The notes under the pieces: generated by a model
What the model was told of the DNA's origin: nothing
Seen by the model: the letters and a program-made list of their open reading frames with translations, nothing else
Databases searched by the model: none
Made by a program: the position numbers and the translations under genes
Shown: piece after piece, positions 6,423 to 16,263 of the stretch
How the letters are laid out: each line of letters opens with the position of its first letter
Numbering within the stretch: position 1 is the stretch's first letter
DNA from: Selenomonas sp.
GTDB lineage: Bacteria; Bacillota; Negativicutes; Selenomonadales; Selenomonadaceae
Length of the DNA: 18,881 bases
Direction: 5' to 3'
Assembly: GCA_003518745.1 (NCBI GenBank)
Contig: DOYB01000135.1
Coordinates: forward strand, 1 to 18,881

Positions 6423-6443
6423 GACGAAAATCATATTTTCGTC
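6413..6443 (-). terminator. Terminator after infA
   Basis: On the minus strand GACGAAAAT (6443-6435) pairs perfectly with ATTTTCGTC (6431-6423) around a three-base loop, then TTGCTTATTC follows. The stem is AT-rich and the T run is interrupted, so read-through is likely to be partial. Confidence 0.6.
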
Positions 6444-6519
6444 AGCCCTTACACGCAAACTAAGTTCATCTGCGCCCTTCAGGCTTGATTCACTAAGTTT
6501 TTATGGTATGCAACAGAAA

Positions 6520-6738
6520 TCATTTAAATCTGTAGGTAATCCGTCCACGCGTCAAATCATAAGGTGTCAGCTCAATGGTCACCCTGTCTCCGGGGAGAAT
6601 ACGGATAAAATTCATCCGAATCTTTCCCGAAACATGTGCCAGGACTACGTGGCCATTCTCAAGTTCAACCTGAAACATCGCGTTGGGCAATGCTTCAAGA
6701 ACCTTGCCTTCCACCTCGATTACATCTTGTTTAGACAT
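6520..6738 (-). CDS. infA: Translation initiation factor IF-1
   Basis: The family's standard 72 residues: a single OB-fold with [20 protein letters not shown] and the C-terminal [19 protein letters not shown]-1 binds the ribosomal A site during initiation together with IF-2 and IF-3. The ribosome binding site (AAGGGAA, about ten bases away) is weaker than those of the neighbours. The gene is 20 bases after adk with no map gene between. A terminator and a new promoter lie downstream, so it ends the spc-type transcription unit. Confidence 0.98.
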   Translation of the reverse strand: MSKQDVIEVEGKVLEALPNAMFQVELENGHVVLAHVSGKIRMNFIRILPGDRVTIELTPYDLTRGRITYRFK

Positions 6739-6758
6739 GTTTGCGTTTCCCTTCTCTC

Positions 6759-7403
6759 TCAGGCCTTCAACGCTTTAACCAAATCCTGCGTAACCTTGTC
6801 GATGGCCTGTCTTCCGTCTACCTCTTTGTAAATGCCCGCTTTCTGATAATACTCAATCAACGGACGCGTAGATGCTTCGTAGACTGAGAGCCGGTTTTCC
6901 ATAGTTTCTTTTGTGTCATCAGCACGCTGGTAAAGTTCCCCGCCGCACTCATCGCAAACCCCTTCCTTTGCAGAGGGATTGAAGCTCACATGATAGGTGG
7001 CTCCGCAGGACTTGCAGATGCGACGCCCCACGGCACGCTCCACCAAATCAGAAGCAGGGACGGAAATATTGAGAACCGCATCCAATGCGAGCCCGAGATC
7101 CTTCATAATGCCTGAAAGCGCATCGGCCTGTTCCACTGTACGCGGGAACCCGTCAAGGATGCAGCCCTTCTTGCAATCGTCCTTTGCCAAACGCTCACGG
7201 ACGATGCCAATGGTAACTTCATCGGGAACAAGCTTTCCCTCATCCATGCAGGCCTTCGCCTGCTTGCCAAGCTCTGTGCCTTCCTTGACTGCCGCACGGA
7301 ACATGTCGCCCGTGGAAATGTGGGGAACGCCCAGTTCTTTGACCAGATTTGCCGCCTGTGTGCCTTTGCCGGCACCAGGAGGCCCCATCAACAGGATATG
7401 CAT
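6759..7403 (-). CDS. adk: Adenylate kinase, zinc-LID form
   Basis: At 214 residues, the long bacterial form that interconverts AMP plus ATP and two ADP in the cytoplasm. The P-loop GPPGAGKGT is at 7-15, the AMP site includes STGDMFR (30-36) and DGFPRT (84-89), and the LID contains C130, C133, C150 and C153 (CKSC and CDEC), the zinc site of Gram-positive-type kinases. AGGAGG is directly upstream of the ATG. The 82-base gap after secY contains a strong stem-loop. The usual neighbour map does not follow; infA does. Confidence 0.98.
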   Translation of the reverse strand: MHILLMGPPGAGKGTQAANLVKELGVPHISTGDMFRAAVKEGTELGKQAKACMDEGKLVPDEVTIGIVRERLAKDDCKKGCILDGFPRTVEQADALSGIMKDLGLALDAVLNISVPASDLVERAVGRRICKSCGATYHVSFNPSAKEGVCDECGGELYQRADDTKETMENRLSVYEASTRPLIEYYQKAGIYKEVDGRQAIDKVTQDLVKALKA

Positions 7404-7437
7404 TTTTTTCCTCCTAGTCAGAAGCCTTCAAGAAACA

Positions 7438-7468
7438 ACGCGATGCTAGATTGCTTTAGCCATCGCGT
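7438..7468 (-). terminator. Stem-loop between secY and adk, possible weak terminator or attenuator
   Basis: Minus-strand ACGCGATGGCTA (7468-7457) pairs with TAGCATCGCGT (7448-7438), with one bulged G and an eight-base loop. TGTTTCTT follows, only moderately T-rich. It lies 17 bases after the secY stop. It could lower adk-infA expression or stabilise the upstream mRNA end. Confidence 0.45.
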
Positions 7469-7485
7469 CATTTCCCAGTTGCTCC

Positions 7486-8742
7486 TTATTTCATGAAACC
7501 TTCATAGTGCCTCATGACGACCATAGCCTCAATCTGCTTCATGGTGTGGAGCGCAACGCTCACCACGATTAGAAGCGCGGTTCCGCCAAAGTAGACGCCC
7601 TGGATATGAGTCAGTCCGCCTATCATTGTGGGCAGCACTGCTATGAAAGCCAGGAATACGGAACCGGCAAGAGTAATGCGCGTCAGAACATGATCTAAAT
7701 AATCCGCGGTAGGCTGACCAGGTCTGATACCCGGTATGAAACCGCCGTATTTTTTCAGATTCTCTGCCATATCCGATATCTTTACGGTAACCGCAGTATA
7801 AAAATAAGTGAAGAAAATGATGAGCGCGACGTATATTGACGTCTGCAACGGTGTTCCCCACTCAAGATAACTGGCAACGGTTTTTACCCAGGGTACATCA
7901 ATAAACTGGGCAATGGTTACCGGAAACATCAGCACGGATGACGCAAAGATAATTGGTATCACACCCGCCTGATTGACCTTCAGGGGGATGTGGCTGGAAT
8001 GCCCGCCGACTGCTCTCTGGCCGACAATCCGTTTCGTATAGGTAATGGGAATCCTTCTATAGCCGGTTTCGACAAAAATGACGAACACTATCATCGCCAA
8101 AGCGATGACACCGAACAAGAAAGCACTGAAATAGCTGACTGTACCGGCCTGCAGGTAGCTGTATATCGTTGCAATATTATTTGGCAGAGCGGCAACTATA
8201 CCCGCGAAGATTATGAGGGATATGCCGTTGCCAACTCCCTGGGCCGTTATCTGCTCACCGATCCACATGAGTAATACTGTGCCTGCGGTGAGGGTGATGG
8301 CGATTATCAGGATATTTACCGGATTCGGATTCAGGATCGCCGCCTTCAATCCGATGGACATGCCGATTGCCTGAAAAAAAGCAAGTACGACAGTAAGGTA
8401 TCGTGTCACCTTAGTGGTTTTCTTGTGCCCCTCTGCTCCCTCTTTGGACCATTGCTCCAGTGTGGGTATGACCACTGTCAGAAGCTGCATGATGATGGCA
8501 GCGTTTATGTACGGCGTGATACTCATAGCAAATATGGAGAACTTGCTGAAAGCTCCACCTGAGAACAAATCCAAGAGACCGAAGAGGCTTCCGTTGTTGA
8601 ACAGCTGCTCAATAGCTGTGGGGTCGACTCCCGGCACCGGAATGTGCGTTCCCATCCTGAAAACGGCGAACATAATCAATGTGAAGGTTATCTTCTGCCT
8701 GAGCTCAGGAATCTTGATGACATTCGAAAGGGCCGAAAGCAC
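7486..8742 (-). CDS. secY: Preprotein translocase subunit SecY
   Basis: At 418 residues with about ten membrane helices, forming the channel of the Sec translocon together with SecE and SecG. MLSALSNVIKIPELRQKI leads into helix 1, then the plug region GGAFSKFSIFAMSITPYINA, WIGEQITAQGVGNGISLIIF (helix 4-5), the cytosolic loop GYRRIPITYTKR for SecA and ribosome contact, and PGIRPGQPTADYL. The start is GTG (8742-8740), one base after the rplO stop, and the ribosome binding site GAGGTGAT lies inside the end of rplO, so translation is coupled. Confidence 0.98.
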   Translation of the reverse strand: MLSALSNVIKIPELRQKITFTLIMFAVFRMGTHIPVPGVDPTAIEQLFNNGSLFGLLDLFSGGAFSKFSIFAMSITPYINAAIIMQLLTVVIPTLEQWSKEGAEGHKKTTKVTRYLTVVLAFFQAIGMSIGLKAAILNPNPVNILIIAITLTAGTVLLMWIGEQITAQGVGNGISLIIFAGIVAALPNNIATIYSYLQAGTVSYFSAFLFGVIALAMIVFVIFVETGYRRIPITYTKRIVGQRAVGGHSSHIPLKVNQAGVIPIIFASSVLMFPVTIAQFIDVPWVKTVASYLEWGTPLQTSIYVALIIFFTYFYTAVTVKISDMAENLKKYGGFIPGIRPGQPTADYLDHVLTRITLAGSVFLAFIAVLPTMIGGLTHIQGVYFGGTALLIVVSVALHTMKQIEAMVVMRHYEGFMK

Positions 8743-8743
8743 C

Positions 8744-9184
8744 TCACATCACCTCAACATTCCCGCCTGCTGCCTTAATCTTCTCCTCTGCGGATTTGGT
8801 AAAGCCATTGGCACGGACTGTGAGCTTCTTTGTAAGTTCACCTTTACCCAGAATGCGGATGCCGTCCTGAACATTCTTGAGAATACCGGATTCTACCAAA
8901 GCCACCGGATCAACTGTAGCACCGTCATCGAAACGGTTCAGTGTCTCCACGTTGACCTCGGCAAAGGTCTTTGCCCAAATGTTCTTGAACCCACGCTTCG
9001 GGATTCTGCGATACAGAGGCATCTGACCGCCTTCAAAGCCTGTACGGACACCACCGCCACTGCGAGCCTTCTGACCCTTCATACCACGTCCCGAGGTCTT
9101 GCCGTTACCGGAACCGAGACCGCGGCCAACGCGATTGCGGACCTTGCGGGAGCCCTCTGCAGGAGCCAATTCATGTAATTTCAT
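8744..9184 (-). CDS. rplO: 50S ribosomal protein L15
   Basis: At 146 residues. [20 protein letters not shown], the glycine-rich [20 protein letters not shown] and the [18 protein letters not shown] stretch define L15, a late assembly protein with a long extension into 23S rRNA. AGGAGG lies upstream of the ATG. Its 3' end carries the ribosome binding site of secY. Confidence 0.98.
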   Translation of the reverse strand: MKLHELAPAEGSRKVRNRVGRGLGSGNGKTSGRGMKGQKARSGGGVRTGFEGGQMPLYRRIPKRGFKNIWAKTFAEVNVETLNRFDDGATVDPVALVESGILKNVQDGIRILGKGELTKKLTVRANGFTKSAEEKIKAAGGNVEVM

Positions 9185-9204
9185 AACAATGCACCTCCTT
9201 CGTA

Positions 9205-9390
9205 TCAGTCTGCGACTTCTTCCACTGTTACCAAGTGCTGCACCTTATGAAGCTGTCCGCGAATTTCCGGGCAATCCGGCAACACCTTTACGGAATTGAG
9301 CTTGCGGAGACCAAGGGAGCGCACGGTACGACGCTGAGTTTCCGGTCTGCCGATCAAGCTTCTGGTAAGAGTAACCTTTACTTTTGCCAT
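9205..9390 (-). CDS. rpmD: 50S ribosomal protein L30
   Basis: The short bacterial form of 61 residues: [19 protein letters not shown], then [15 protein letters not shown] and a C-terminal [10 protein letters not shown]. It binds 23S/5S-proximal rRNA. The ribosome binding site is GGGGGAG before the ATG. It lies between rpsE and rplO as in most bacteria. Confidence 0.97.
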   Translation of the reverse strand: MAKVKVTLTRSLIGRPETQRRTVRSLGLRKLNSVKVLPDCPEIRGQLHKVQHLVTVEEVAD

Positions 9391-9405
9391 TGCTCTGTCT
9401 CCCCC

Positions 9406-9903
9406 TTATCCCAAGATTTCCTGTATCGTCTTGCCGCGAAGCTCAGCCACGACCTCAGCACGCTTGAGCTGCTCCAATCCCTTCATAGTGGCGCGCACCA
9501 TGTTGTTCGGATTGGAGGATCCCAGCGACTTCGTAAGGATGTCATGTATACCTGCAAGTTCCAACACTGCACGGGCAGGACCGCCGGCAATAACTCCGGT
9601 ACCTTTTGCAGCCGGCTTCAAAAGCACGCGGCCAGCACCGAAGATTCCAAGAATCTCGTGGGGAATGGAACGATCCCTCAAGGCAACCTCGATGAGATTC
9701 TTCTTTGCATCTTCAACACCCTTGCGGATAGCTTCAGGAACCTCTGCTGCCTTGCCAAGGCCTACGCCGACCTTACCGTTCTTGTTTCCTACAACGACCA
9801 ATGCGCTGAAGGAGAAACGGCGGCCGCCCTTGACAACCTTTGCAACGCGGTTGATATATACAACCTTCTCCTCAAATTCCGGAGTTTCATTCTCTCTTGC
9901 CAT
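9406..9903 (-). CDS. rpsE: 30S ribosomal protein S5
   Basis: At 165 residues. An N-terminal double-stranded-RNA-binding-like domain contains [19 protein letters not shown], and the C-terminal domain has [20 protein letters not shown] and [12 protein letters not shown]5 lies at the mRNA entry side and affects accuracy. GGAGG is seven bases before the ATG. It is 24 bases after rplR. Confidence 0.98.
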   Translation of the reverse strand: MARENETPEFEEKVVYINRVAKVVKGGRRFSFSALVVVGNKNGKVGVGLGKAAEVPEAIRKGVEDAKKNLIEVALRDRSIPHEILGIFGAGRVLLKPAAKGTGVIAGGPARAVLELAGIHDILTKSLGSSNPNNMVRATMKGLEQLKRAEVVAELRGKTIQEILG

Positions 9904-9927
9904 TCAATTACCTCCTTTGCAATCTTA

Positions 9928-10287
9928 TTAGAACTTCAGTCCGGCTTCACGAGCTGCCTCAGCCAATGCAGCTACGCGGCCATGATAGACATAACCTCCA
10001 CGGTCAAAAACAACCTCGGTAATGCCCTTCTCTACAGCCTTCTGTGCAACAGCCTTGCCAACAGCCTTAGCCGCTTCGACATTCCCGCCGTAGTTTTCAA
10101 AGCCCTTATCCATAGAGCTTGCAGACACCAGTGTCACACGCTTGTCATCGTCGATGATCTGCGCGTAGATATGCTTCAAGCTGCGGAATACGTTGAGACG
10201 CGGACGTGCTGCCGTACCGGCGATATGATTACGCACGCGAAGATGGCGCTTCTGACGTGCCTTATTCTTATCAGTCTTTTGAAGCAA
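9928..10287 (-). CDS. rplR: 50S ribosomal protein L18
   Basis: L18 carries 5S rRNA to the large subunit. I place the start at the TTG at 10287-10285 (119 residues, [14 protein letters not shown] after the initiator). AAAGGAG lies eight bases upstream of that codon; the longer frame from TTG 10305 would begin inside the ribosome binding site. [20 protein letters not shown] and [20 protein letters not shown] are diagnostic. Confidence 0.95.
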   Translation of the reverse strand: MLQKTDKNKARQKRHLRVRNHIAGTAARPRLNVFRSLKHIYAQIIDDDKRVTLVSASSMDKGFENYGGNVEAAKAVGKAVAQKAVEKGITEVVFDRGGYVYHGRVAALAEAAREAGLKF

Positions 10288-10319
10288 AGTATTCACTCCT
10301 TTCAATCAATGGTCAATGA

Positions 10320-10871
10320 TTATTTTTTACCCTTTGCGCCGGCCTTGCCTTCCTTGCGGCGGATGTGCTCACCGGCATACTTGATGCCCTTACCCTTGTA
10401 AGGTTCAGGCTCACGATAGCTGCGGATTTTGGCCGCCACAGCGCCAACAAGCTCCTTGTCGATACCGGAAACGACAATCGCGTTTGCCGAGGGAGCCTCG
10501 AAGTTAATGCCTGCAGGTGGCTCAACCACAACCGGGTGTGAGAATCCAAGGGAAAGATTCAGGTTTTTGCCCTGCTTCTGTGCCCTGTAACCAACACCAT
10601 TGATTTCAAGATTCTTGGAGAAGCCTTCCGTCACACCGATCACCATATTGTTGATGAGGGTACGGGAAAGACCATGAAGACTCCTATGTGTCTTATCGTC
10701 GGAGGGACGCTCCACCGTAATGGTATTCCCTTCTACGGTCACTTTCATGTCCTGGTTGATTTTGCGAGAAAGCTCGCCTTTGGGTCCTTTTACTGACACC
10801 AGATTATCTTCCCCAACCTTGACTGTAACGCCAGCCGGGATAGTAATCGGTGCTCTGCCAATTCTTGACAT
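10320..10871 (-). CDS. rplF: 50S ribosomal protein L6
   Basis: At 183 residues with the two repeated L6 domains. [15 protein letters not shown] starts the first, and the C-terminal [20 protein letters not shown] is the conserved 23S rRNA-binding signature near the sarcin-ricin region. GGGAGGTG precedes the ATG. It is 27 bases after rpsH. Confidence 0.98.
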   Translation of the reverse strand: MSRIGRAPITIPAGVTVKVGEDNLVSVKGPKGELSRKINQDMKVTVEGNTITVERPSDDKTHRSLHGLSRTLINNMVIGVTEGFSKNLEINGVGYRAQKQGKNLNLSLGFSHPVVVEPPAGINFEAPSANAIVVSGIDKELVGAVAAKIRSYREPEPYKGKGIKYAGEHIRRKEGKAGAKGKK

Positions 10872-10898
10872 CTATGCTACACCTCCCATTAATTTCTA

Positions 10899-11297
10899 TT
10901 ACCAAACGTAAGCGATAACCTCGCCGCCAAGCCCTGCTTTTCTGGCCTGCTTGTCGCTCATTATTCCCTTGGAAGTGGAAATGATGGCAACACCAAGGCC
11001 GCCAAGAACCCTGGGAAGCTCGGAGCACTTCGCATACTGACGAAGACCCGGCTTGGAAACACGCTTGATACCGGAAATTACCTTCTCACGCTGAGGTCCA
11101 TACTTGAGGATTAATGTGATGATACCCTGCTTGGAATCCTCAGTGAAGGTGTAGTCCTTTATGAATCCCTCGTTCTTCAGCACTTCCGCGATAGCGGTCT
11201 TGAGCTTGGAACCGGGAATCTCAACTTTTTCATGATACACGGAGTTCGCATTGCGAAGTCGTGTAAGCATATCTGCTATAGGATCAGTCATTGCCAT
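10899..11297 (-). CDS. rpsH: 30S ribosomal protein S8
   Basis: At 132 residues. [15 protein letters not shown] at the N-terminus and [20 protein letters not shown] near the C-terminus, ending GGEVIAYVW, are the S8 signatures. S8 binds 16S helix 21 and is the spc repressor in E. coli. The ATG at 11297 is ten bases from GGAGG; a second ATG two codons later is possible. Confidence 0.98.
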   Translation of the reverse strand: MAMTDPIADMLTRLRNANSVYHEKVEIPGSKLKTAIAEVLKNEGFIKDYTFTEDSKQGIITLILKYGPQREKVISGIKRVSKPGLRQYAKCSELPRVLGGLGVAIISTSKGIMSDKQARKAGLGGEVIAYVW

Positions 11298-11318
11298 GAA
11301 TCGATATCCTCCTTTGTC

Positions 11319-11504
11319 TTACCAGCTTGCCTTTGTTACACCGGGAATTGCGCCCTTATAGCTCTGCTCACGGAAGCAGATACGGCACATACCGAATTTC
11401 CTGAGATAGCCGTGGGGACGGCCGCAAATCTTGCAACGATTATAGCCGCGTGTCGAAAACTTGGGTTCTTTCTTCCATTTTTCGATCATGGATTTCTTTG
11501 CCAC
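11319..11504 (-). CDS. rpsN: 30S ribosomal protein S14, zinc type (type Z)
   Basis: The short 61-residue form. C24, C27, C40 and C43 (CKIC and CRIC) make the zinc site, and [16 protein letters not shown] and [14 protein letters not shown] are the conserved ends. The start codon is GTG with GGAGG eight bases upstream. S14 assembles late into the 30S head. It lies between rplE and rpsH. Confidence 0.97.
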   Translation of the reverse strand: MAKKSMIEKWKKEPKFSTRGYNRCKICGRPHGYLRKFGMCRICFREQSYKGAIPGVTKASW

Positions 11505-11519
11505 TTTTTTAGCCTCCTC

Positions 11520-12059
11520 TTACGCGCTGAAGGGCATGCCCATGAGCTTCAGAAGCTCGCGTGCTTCTTCATCGGTCTTTGCCGTAGTTACGATAACGAT
11601 GTTCATTCCGCGGATCTTGTCAATCTTGTCATACTCAATCTCCGGGAAGATAAGCTGCTCCTTGAGGCCTACGGCATAGTTTCCGCGGCCGTCAAAAGCA
11701 TTAGCGCTTACGCCACGGAAATCGCGGACACGGGGAAGCGCAACATTGATGAACTTATCGAGGAACTGATACATGCGAACGCCGCGAAGCGTCACCTTGC
11801 ATCCGATAGCCATACCCTGACGAAGCTTCCAAGCTGCGAGAGACTTCTTTGCACGGGTAAGAATCGGCTTCTGGCCCGAAATAATAGTAAGGTCGCTTAC
11901 AGCTGAATCAAGAGCCTTGGGGTTGCCAACTGCCTCACCAACACCCATGTTGATGATGACCTTCTCCACCTTGGGAAGCTGCATGACATTCTTGTATCCG
12001 AACTTCTCAGTCATTGCAGGCATGACTTCATTACGGTATTTTTCCTGTAACCTATTCAA
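11520..12059 (-). CDS. rplE: 50S ribosomal protein L5
   Basis: At 179 residues. [35 protein letters not shown] and [20 protein letters not shown] mark L5, which binds 5S rRNA and touches S13. The only in-frame start near the ribosome binding site is TTG (12059-12057), eight bases after GGAGG. Confidence 0.97.
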   Translation of the reverse strand: MNRLQEKYRNEVMPAMTEKFGYKNVMQLPKVEKVIINMGVGEAVGNPKALDSAVSDLTIISGQKPILTRAKKSLAAWKLRQGMAIGCKVTLRGVRMYQFLDKFINVALPRVRDFRGVSANAFDGRGNYAVGLKEQLIFPEIEYDKIDKIRGMNIVIVTTAKTDEEARELLKLMGMPFSA

Positions 12060-12080
12060 ATGGATTTCCTCCTTCCCGAC

Positions 12081-12413
12081 TTATTTTGTCTGGTCTATAA
12101 CCTCTCCGCACTTCTTGCAGACGCGGACGTTCTTGCCATTTACTTCCTTATGGCCGACACGGGTAGCTTTTGAGCATGCAGGGCATACCAACATTACCTT
12201 GCAGGCGTTCAAAGGCATCTCCTTAGTGATGATGCCACCCTGAGGCGCCTTGACATTTGGCTTGGTGTGGCGCTTAACCTTGTTGACGCCCTCTACTACA
12301 ACCTTGCCCTTTTTCGGCATGGACTGAATAACCTTGCCCTGTTTACCCTTGTCTTTGCCGGACAATACGAGAACCGTATCATCCTTCTTAACATGCAGTT
12401 TGACGAGTGACAA
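12081..12413 (-). CDS. rplX: 50S ribosomal protein L24 with C-terminal zinc ribbon
   Basis: At 110 residues. A KOW motif ([15 protein letters not shown]) in the N-terminal half is followed by [11 protein letters not shown]. The C-terminus carries C77/C80 (CPAC) and C99/C102 (CKKC), a likely zinc ribbon as in many Gram-positive L24 proteins. L24 is an assembly initiator near the exit tunnel. It starts with TTG (12413-12411), seven bases after GGAGG. Confidence 0.96.
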   Translation of the reverse strand: MSLVKLHVKKDDTVLVLSGKDKGKQGKVIQSMPKKGKVVVEGVNKVKRHTKPNVKAPQGGIITKEMPLNACKVMLVCPACSKATRVGHKEVNGKNVRVCKKCGEVIDQTK

Positions 12414-12431
12414 AATAGCACCTCCTTACGC

Positions 12432-12800
12432 TCAAAGCACTTCCGGAGCCAGGGATACAATCTTCATGAAATCCTTCTCGCGAAGTTCCCTTGCCACCGG
12501 TCCAAAAATACGTGTTCCCCTAGGGGTCTTGTCTTCTTTGATGATGACGGCCGCATTCTCGTCAAAACGGATATAGGAACCATCCGCACGGCGCAGACCC
12601 TTACGGCTGCGCACTACAACGGCCTTAACTACATCGCCCTTCTTGACCGTGCCGCCTGGTGCCGCGGACTTGACCGCCGCCACGATGATATCGCCAATGT
12701 TGGCATACTTGCGGTAGGAACCGCCCAGCACACGGATGCACATGATTTCCTTAGCACCGGTGTTATCGCCAACATTCAGCATCGTTTGCTGCTGAATCAT
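12432..12800 (-). CDS. rplN: 50S ribosomal protein L14
   Basis: The family's standard 122 residues. [19 protein letters not shown] and the C-terminal [20 protein letters not shown] are highly conserved. It forms inter-subunit bridges. AGGAGGTC precedes the ATG. It opens the spc part of the cluster, 35 bases after rpsQ, without a visible promoter. Confidence 0.98.
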   Translation of the reverse strand: MIQQQTMLNVGDNTGAKEIMCIRVLGGSYRKYANIGDIIVAAVKSAAPGGTVKKGDVVKAVVVRSRKGLRRADGSYIRFDENAAVIIKEDKTPRGTRIFGPVARELREKDFMKIVSLAPEVL

Positions 12801-12835
12801 AGTGTGACCTCCTCATTGAATCTTATGGGCGTATC

Positions 12836-13093
12836 TTACTTCGCCTTCTCTACGATCTCGACAAGTCTCCAATGCTTGTCCTTGGAAAGCGGGCGTGTTT
12901 CCATGATGGAAACCTTATCGCCTACATGCGCCTCGTTGTTTTCATCATGAGCCTTGAACTTCACAGTCCTCTTGACTGCCTTCTTGTAAAGCTCATGCTG
13001 CTTCAGTTCTTCGATTGCAACAACAATCGTCTTTTCCATCTTATCGCTGACGACTCTTCCGATTTTCGTCTTGCGCTCATTTCTATCGCTCAT
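12836..13093 (-). CDS. rpsQ: 30S ribosomal protein S17
   Basis: An 85-residue OB-fold protein that binds 16S rRNA early in assembly. I use the ATG at 13093-13091 ([20 protein letters not shown]), seven bases from GGAGG. A longer frame from 13120 would add nine residues that include the ribosome binding site. [20 protein letters not shown] is the conserved core. Confidence 0.97.
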   Translation of the reverse strand: MSDRNERKTKIGRVVSDKMEKTIVVAIEELKQHELYKKAVKRTVKFKAHDENNEAHVGDKVSIMETRPLSKDKHWRLVEIVEKAK

Positions 13094-13134
13094 CTGGGAG
13101 CCTCCTTCCTTGCATATCATTCATCCGTCAAGCT

Positions 13135-13329
13135 TTAAGCCTTGTTCTCCTGCTCACGCTGGATTGTCTTGATGCGAGCAATTGTCTTCTTGACTTCCTT
13201 GATACGCATCGGATTCTCAAGCTGGCCAGTAGCATGCTGGAAGCGGAGGTTGAACAGTTCCTCTTTGAGCGAAGCAATCTTCAGGTTCTGTTCTTCAGCG
13301 CTCATTTCGCGAATCTCATTAACCTTCAT
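13135..13329 (-). CDS. rpmC: 50S ribosomal protein L29
   Basis: A two-helix protein of 64 residues, [15 protein letters not shown] then [18 protein letters not shown]. It lies at the tunnel exit, where SRP and trigger factor dock. Its ATG overlaps the end of rplP by 11 bases, so the two are translationally coupled. Confidence 0.97.
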   Translation of the reverse strand: MKVNEIREMSAEEQNLKIASLKEELFNLRFQHATGQLENPMRIKEVKKTIARIKTIQREQENKA

Positions 13330-13762
13330 TTACTTCACCGCCCTCTGCTTGTATTTCCTCACGAGTGATAAACTTCGTCTTGATGGGCAGCTTGTGGCCT
13401 GCAAGACGCATGGCCTCCATGGCAACCTCCCTGGCAACGCCGTCCATCTCAAAGAGCACACGGCCCGGCTTAACAACGGCTACCCAGTACTCAGGTGAAC
13501 CCTTACCGGATCCCATACGTGTCTCTGCCGGTTTAGCCGTAACAGGCTTATCCGGGAAAATCTTGATCCAAACCTGACCGCCGCGCTTGATGTAACGTGT
13601 CATAGCGATACGAGCTGCCTCAATCTGGCGGTTCGTGATCCATGCAGGCTCCAATGCAACCAAACCATACTGTCCGTGCGCAATGGTATTTCCACGATTT
13701 GCCTTGCCCTTCATGCGGCCACGGAACTGCTTACGGTACTTAACTCTCTTTGGCAATAACAT
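13319..13762 (-). CDS. rplP: 50S ribosomal protein L16
   Basis: At 147 residues. [19 protein letters not shown], the loop [20 protein letters not shown] near the A site, and [11 protein letters not shown] identify it. The ATG shares one base with the rpsC stop (TAATG), implying coupled translation. Confidence 0.98.
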   Translation of the reverse strand: MLLPKRVKYRKQFRGRMKGKANRGNTIAHGQYGLVALEPAWITNRQIEAARIAMTRYIKRGGQVWIKIFPDKPVTAKPAETRMGSGKGSPEYWVAVVKPGRVLFEMDGVAREVAMEAMRLAGHKLPIKTKFITREEIQAEGGEVNEG

Positions 13763-14433
13763 TAAGCTTCGCTCCCTTCATCAGCAGCCTTTGCAGACTG
13801 CTTCTTCTCCGGAAGAACTTCGCCCTTGAAGATCCACACCTTTACACCAATACGGCCATAGGTTGTATGTGCCTCGGCTGTGCCGTAATCTATATCTGCA
13901 CGGAGGGTGTGAAGCGGGATGCTGCCCTCACGATAGAACTCCTTGCGAGCGATTTCCGCGCCGCCAAGACGGCCGCCGACAGCCACTTTGATACCCTTAG
14001 CTCCAAGACGCATTGTACGTCCCACAGCCTGCTTCATCGCACGGCGGAAAGCAATACGACGCTCCAAGGAAGAGGCGATGTTCTCTGCCACCAAGGTTGC
14101 ATCCATATCCGGCTGCTTGATTTCAGCAATGTTGATGTCAACCTTCTTGTCTGTCAGTTTCTTCAAGCTCTCCTTGATCTGCTCGATACCCGAACCACCA
14201 CGGCCGATAACCATGCCCGGCTTTGCTGTGTGGATCGTCAGTTTCAAACGGTTCTTGGTGCGCTCCGTCTCAATACGGGGAACACCGGCAGCCTGAAGCT
14301 GTTTCTTAAGTTCATTACGAATCTTGATATCTTCATGGAGATTTGCCGCAAAATCCTTACCGGCATACCATTTCGCATCCCAGTCCTTGACGATGCCAAG
14401 GCGAATGCCATGTGGATTTACTTTCTGACCCAA
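13762..14433 (-). CDS. rpsC: 30S ribosomal protein S3
   Basis: At 223 residues. [19 protein letters not shown] starts it, and the KH domain carries GMVIGRGG (73-80). The C-terminal domain has [20 protein letters not shown] and [14 protein letters not shown]3 lines the mRNA entry channel. The start is TTG (14433-14431), eight bases after GGAGG. The tail beyond the core is short, rich in K and E. Confidence 0.98.
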   Translation of the reverse strand: MGQKVNPHGIRLGIVKDWDAKWYAGKDFAANLHEDIKIRNELKKQLQAAGVPRIETERTKNRLKLTIHTAKPGMVIGRGGSGIEQIKESLKKLTDKKVDINIAEIKQPDMDATLVAENIASSLERRIAFRRAMKQAVGRTMRLGAKGIKVAVGGRLGGAEIARKEFYREGSIPLHTLRADIDYGTAEAHTTYGRIGVKVWIFKGEVLPEKKQSAKAADEGSEA

Positions 14434-14448
14434 ACTGTTTCCCTCCCT

Positions 14449-14781
14449 TTATCTTTCGTCCACAGCGACCGTTATATGAGATGTGCGCTTCAAAATCTTG
14501 AAAGCCTGTCCGCGGGAACGCGGATGAATGCGCTTCAAAGTCGGTCCCTGGTCGACGAAACATGTGGAAACATAGAGCTTGTCCACATCCATATCGAAAT
14601 TGTTCTCAGCATTGGCTACTGCCGAACGCAGAACCTTTTCAATTGCATCAGCGCCAACCTTCGGCGTGAATTTTAAAATCGCAAATGCTTCTGCCACATT
14701 CTTGCCACGGATGAGATTCATGACAACACGGACTTTGCGCGGAGCAATGCGAACGTACTTAGCTACTGCTTTTGATTCCAC
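14449..14781 (-). CDS. rplV: 50S ribosomal protein L22
   Basis: At 110 residues. [20 protein letters not shown] and the C-terminal beta-hairpin [20 protein letters not shown], which lines the exit tunnel and is where macrolide-resistance changes map in other bacteria, are present. The start is GTG (14781-14779) with GGAGG seven bases upstream. Confidence 0.98.
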   Translation of the reverse strand: MESKAVAKYVRIAPRKVRVVMNLIRGKNVAEAFAILKFTPKVGADAIEKVLRSAVANAENNFDMDVDKLYVSTCFVDQGPTLKRIHPRSRGQAFKILKRTSHITVAVDER

Positions 14782-14802
14782 AAAAGTTCCTCCTCTCGCA
14801 AA

Positions 14803-15084
14803 TTACCTGAGTGATGTCTTTCTCTCTTCGCCGGCATGGCCCTTGAAGGTTCTGGTGGGCGCAAACTCACCGAGCTTATGTCCCACCATGTCCTCGGTCA
14901 CATAGACAGGAACATGCTTGCGGCCATCATGTACCGCGATTGTATGTCCTACGAAGGTCGGCAGAATTGTGGAACTTCTGGACCATGTCTTGATGACCTT
15001 TTTATCATTTGCCTCATTCAAGGCATCAATCTTCTTAACTAAGCTTTCATGCACATAAGGTCCCTTTTTGATTGATCTTGACAA
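14803..15084 (-). CDS. rpsS: 30S ribosomal protein S19
   Basis: At 93 residues. [19 protein letters not shown] and [20 protein letters not shown] are diagnostic. It pairs with S13 in the 30S head. It starts with TTG (15084-15082) seven bases after GGAGG. Confidence 0.98.
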   Translation of the reverse strand: MSRSIKKGPYVHESLVKKIDALNEANDKKVIKTWSRSSTILPTFVGHTIAVHDGRKHVPVYVTEDMVGHKLGEFAPTRTFKGHAGEERKTSLR

Positions 15085-15129
15085 GAGTAATCCTCCTTTC
15101 GCCGGACTGCCTAAGCAGCCCTATGCATA

Positions 15130-15960
15130 TTACTTCGTGCGTCTTCTGACGATGAGCTTGTTGGAAGCCTTCTTCTTGCGGCGGGTCTTCGTACCCATCG
15201 CGCATTTGCCCCACTTTGTAACGGGGTGCTTGCGTCCAACGGGGCTGCGGCCCTCACCACCACCATGCGGATGGTCGTTGGGGTTCATGGCTACGCCGCG
15301 GTTCTCCGGACGAATGCCAAGCCAACGTGAACGGCCAGCCTTACCGAGGGTGATGTTCTCATGTTCGAGATTTCCAACCTGACCAATGGTCGCACGGCAG
15401 TTGATATGCACTTTGCGGATTTCTCCGGAGGGCATTCTGAGAAGGGCATACTCCCCTTCCTTAGCCATGAGCTGTGCTGCTGCGCCGGCACTGCGTACCA
15501 TCTGTGCGCCCTTGCCGATTTTGAGCTCAATATTGTGGATCATTGTACCAACCGGAATGTTCTTAAGAGGAAGGGCATTGCCCACCTTGATATCTGCTTC
15601 CGGACCGGACTCTACCTTATCCCCTACCTTAAGGCCATTAGGAGCAAGGATGTAGCGCTTCTCACCATCAACATAGTTGAGGAGAGCGATACGCGCGCTG
15701 CGGTTAGGATCGTACTCAATGGTTGCCACACGGGCCGGAATTCCATCCTTCGTACGCTTGAAATCAAGGATACGATAACGGCGCTTATGTCCGCCGCCCT
15801 GATGACGAACGGTCAGCTTACCCTGCTGGTTGCGGCCGCCATGCTTCTTGAGGCTCGTGAGCAAAGACTTTTCCGGCTTGTCGGTGGTGATCTCATCAAA
15901 GGACGAAACCGTCATGAAACGTCTGCCAGGAGCATATGGTTTAAAACTCTTTACTGCCAC
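15130..15960 (-). CDS. rplB: 50S ribosomal protein L2
   Basis: At 276 residues. [18 protein letters not shown] at the N-terminus and the C-terminal [20 protein letters not shown] loop, next to the peptidyl-transferase centre, identify it. The start is GTG (15960-15958), eight bases after GGAGG; an ATG four bases earlier is out of frame. It is 21 bases after rplW. Confidence 0.98.
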   Translation of the reverse strand: MAVKSFKPYAPGRRFMTVSSFDEITTDKPEKSLLTSLKKHGGRNQQGKLTVRHQGGGHKRRYRILDFKRTKDGIPARVATIEYDPNRSARIALLNYVDGEKRYILAPNGLKVGDKVESGPEADIKVGNALPLKNIPVGTMIHNIELKIGKGAQMVRSAGAAAQLMAKEGEYALLRMPSGEIRKVHINCRATIGQVGNLEHENITLGKAGRSRWLGIRPENRGVAMNPNDHPHGGGEGRSPVGRKHPVTKWGKCAMGTKTRRKKKASNKLIVRRRTK

Positions 15961-15981
15961 TTCATAAACCTCCTTTTCCTA

Positions 15982-16263
15982 TCAGGCCTGGAAGAACTCG
16001 ATGCTCTCACCGGCAGCGAGCTTCACTATAGCCTTTTTATAATCGGGGCGCTTTCCGCTCGTGCGTCCCATACGCTTGGTCTTACCAGTAACATTTGCTG
16101 TGTTAACGCCTTCAACCTTGACCTTGAAGATATCGGCAACGGCCTTTGCGATTTCAATCTTGTTGGCCTGCTTTGCCACAACGAAGGTGTACTTGCCTTC
16201 GGTCATGAGCTTCGTCGTATTCTCTGTGATGAGAGGACGAATCAATATATCACGTGCTTCCAT
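15982..16263 (-). CDS. rplW: 50S ribosomal protein L23
   Basis: At 93 residues. [18 protein letters not shown] and [20 protein letters not shown] fit L23, the tunnel-exit docking site for SRP and trigger factor. The ATG shares one base with the rplD stop (TAATG). Confidence 0.97.
   Translation of the reverse strand: MEARDILIRPLITENTTKLMTEGKYTFVVAKQANKIEIAKAVADIFKVKVEGVNTANVTGKTKRMGRTSGKRPDYKKAIVKLAAGESIEFFQA

Noticed and set aside
9235..10401. Long plus-strand frame of 388 codons
   Set aside because: It is antisense to rpmD, rpsE and rplR, all certain genes; the openness reflects codon bias of the other strand.
13750..14676. Plus-strand frame of 308 codons
   Set aside because: It is antisense to rpsC and rplV; composition is a shadow of ribosomal protein codons.
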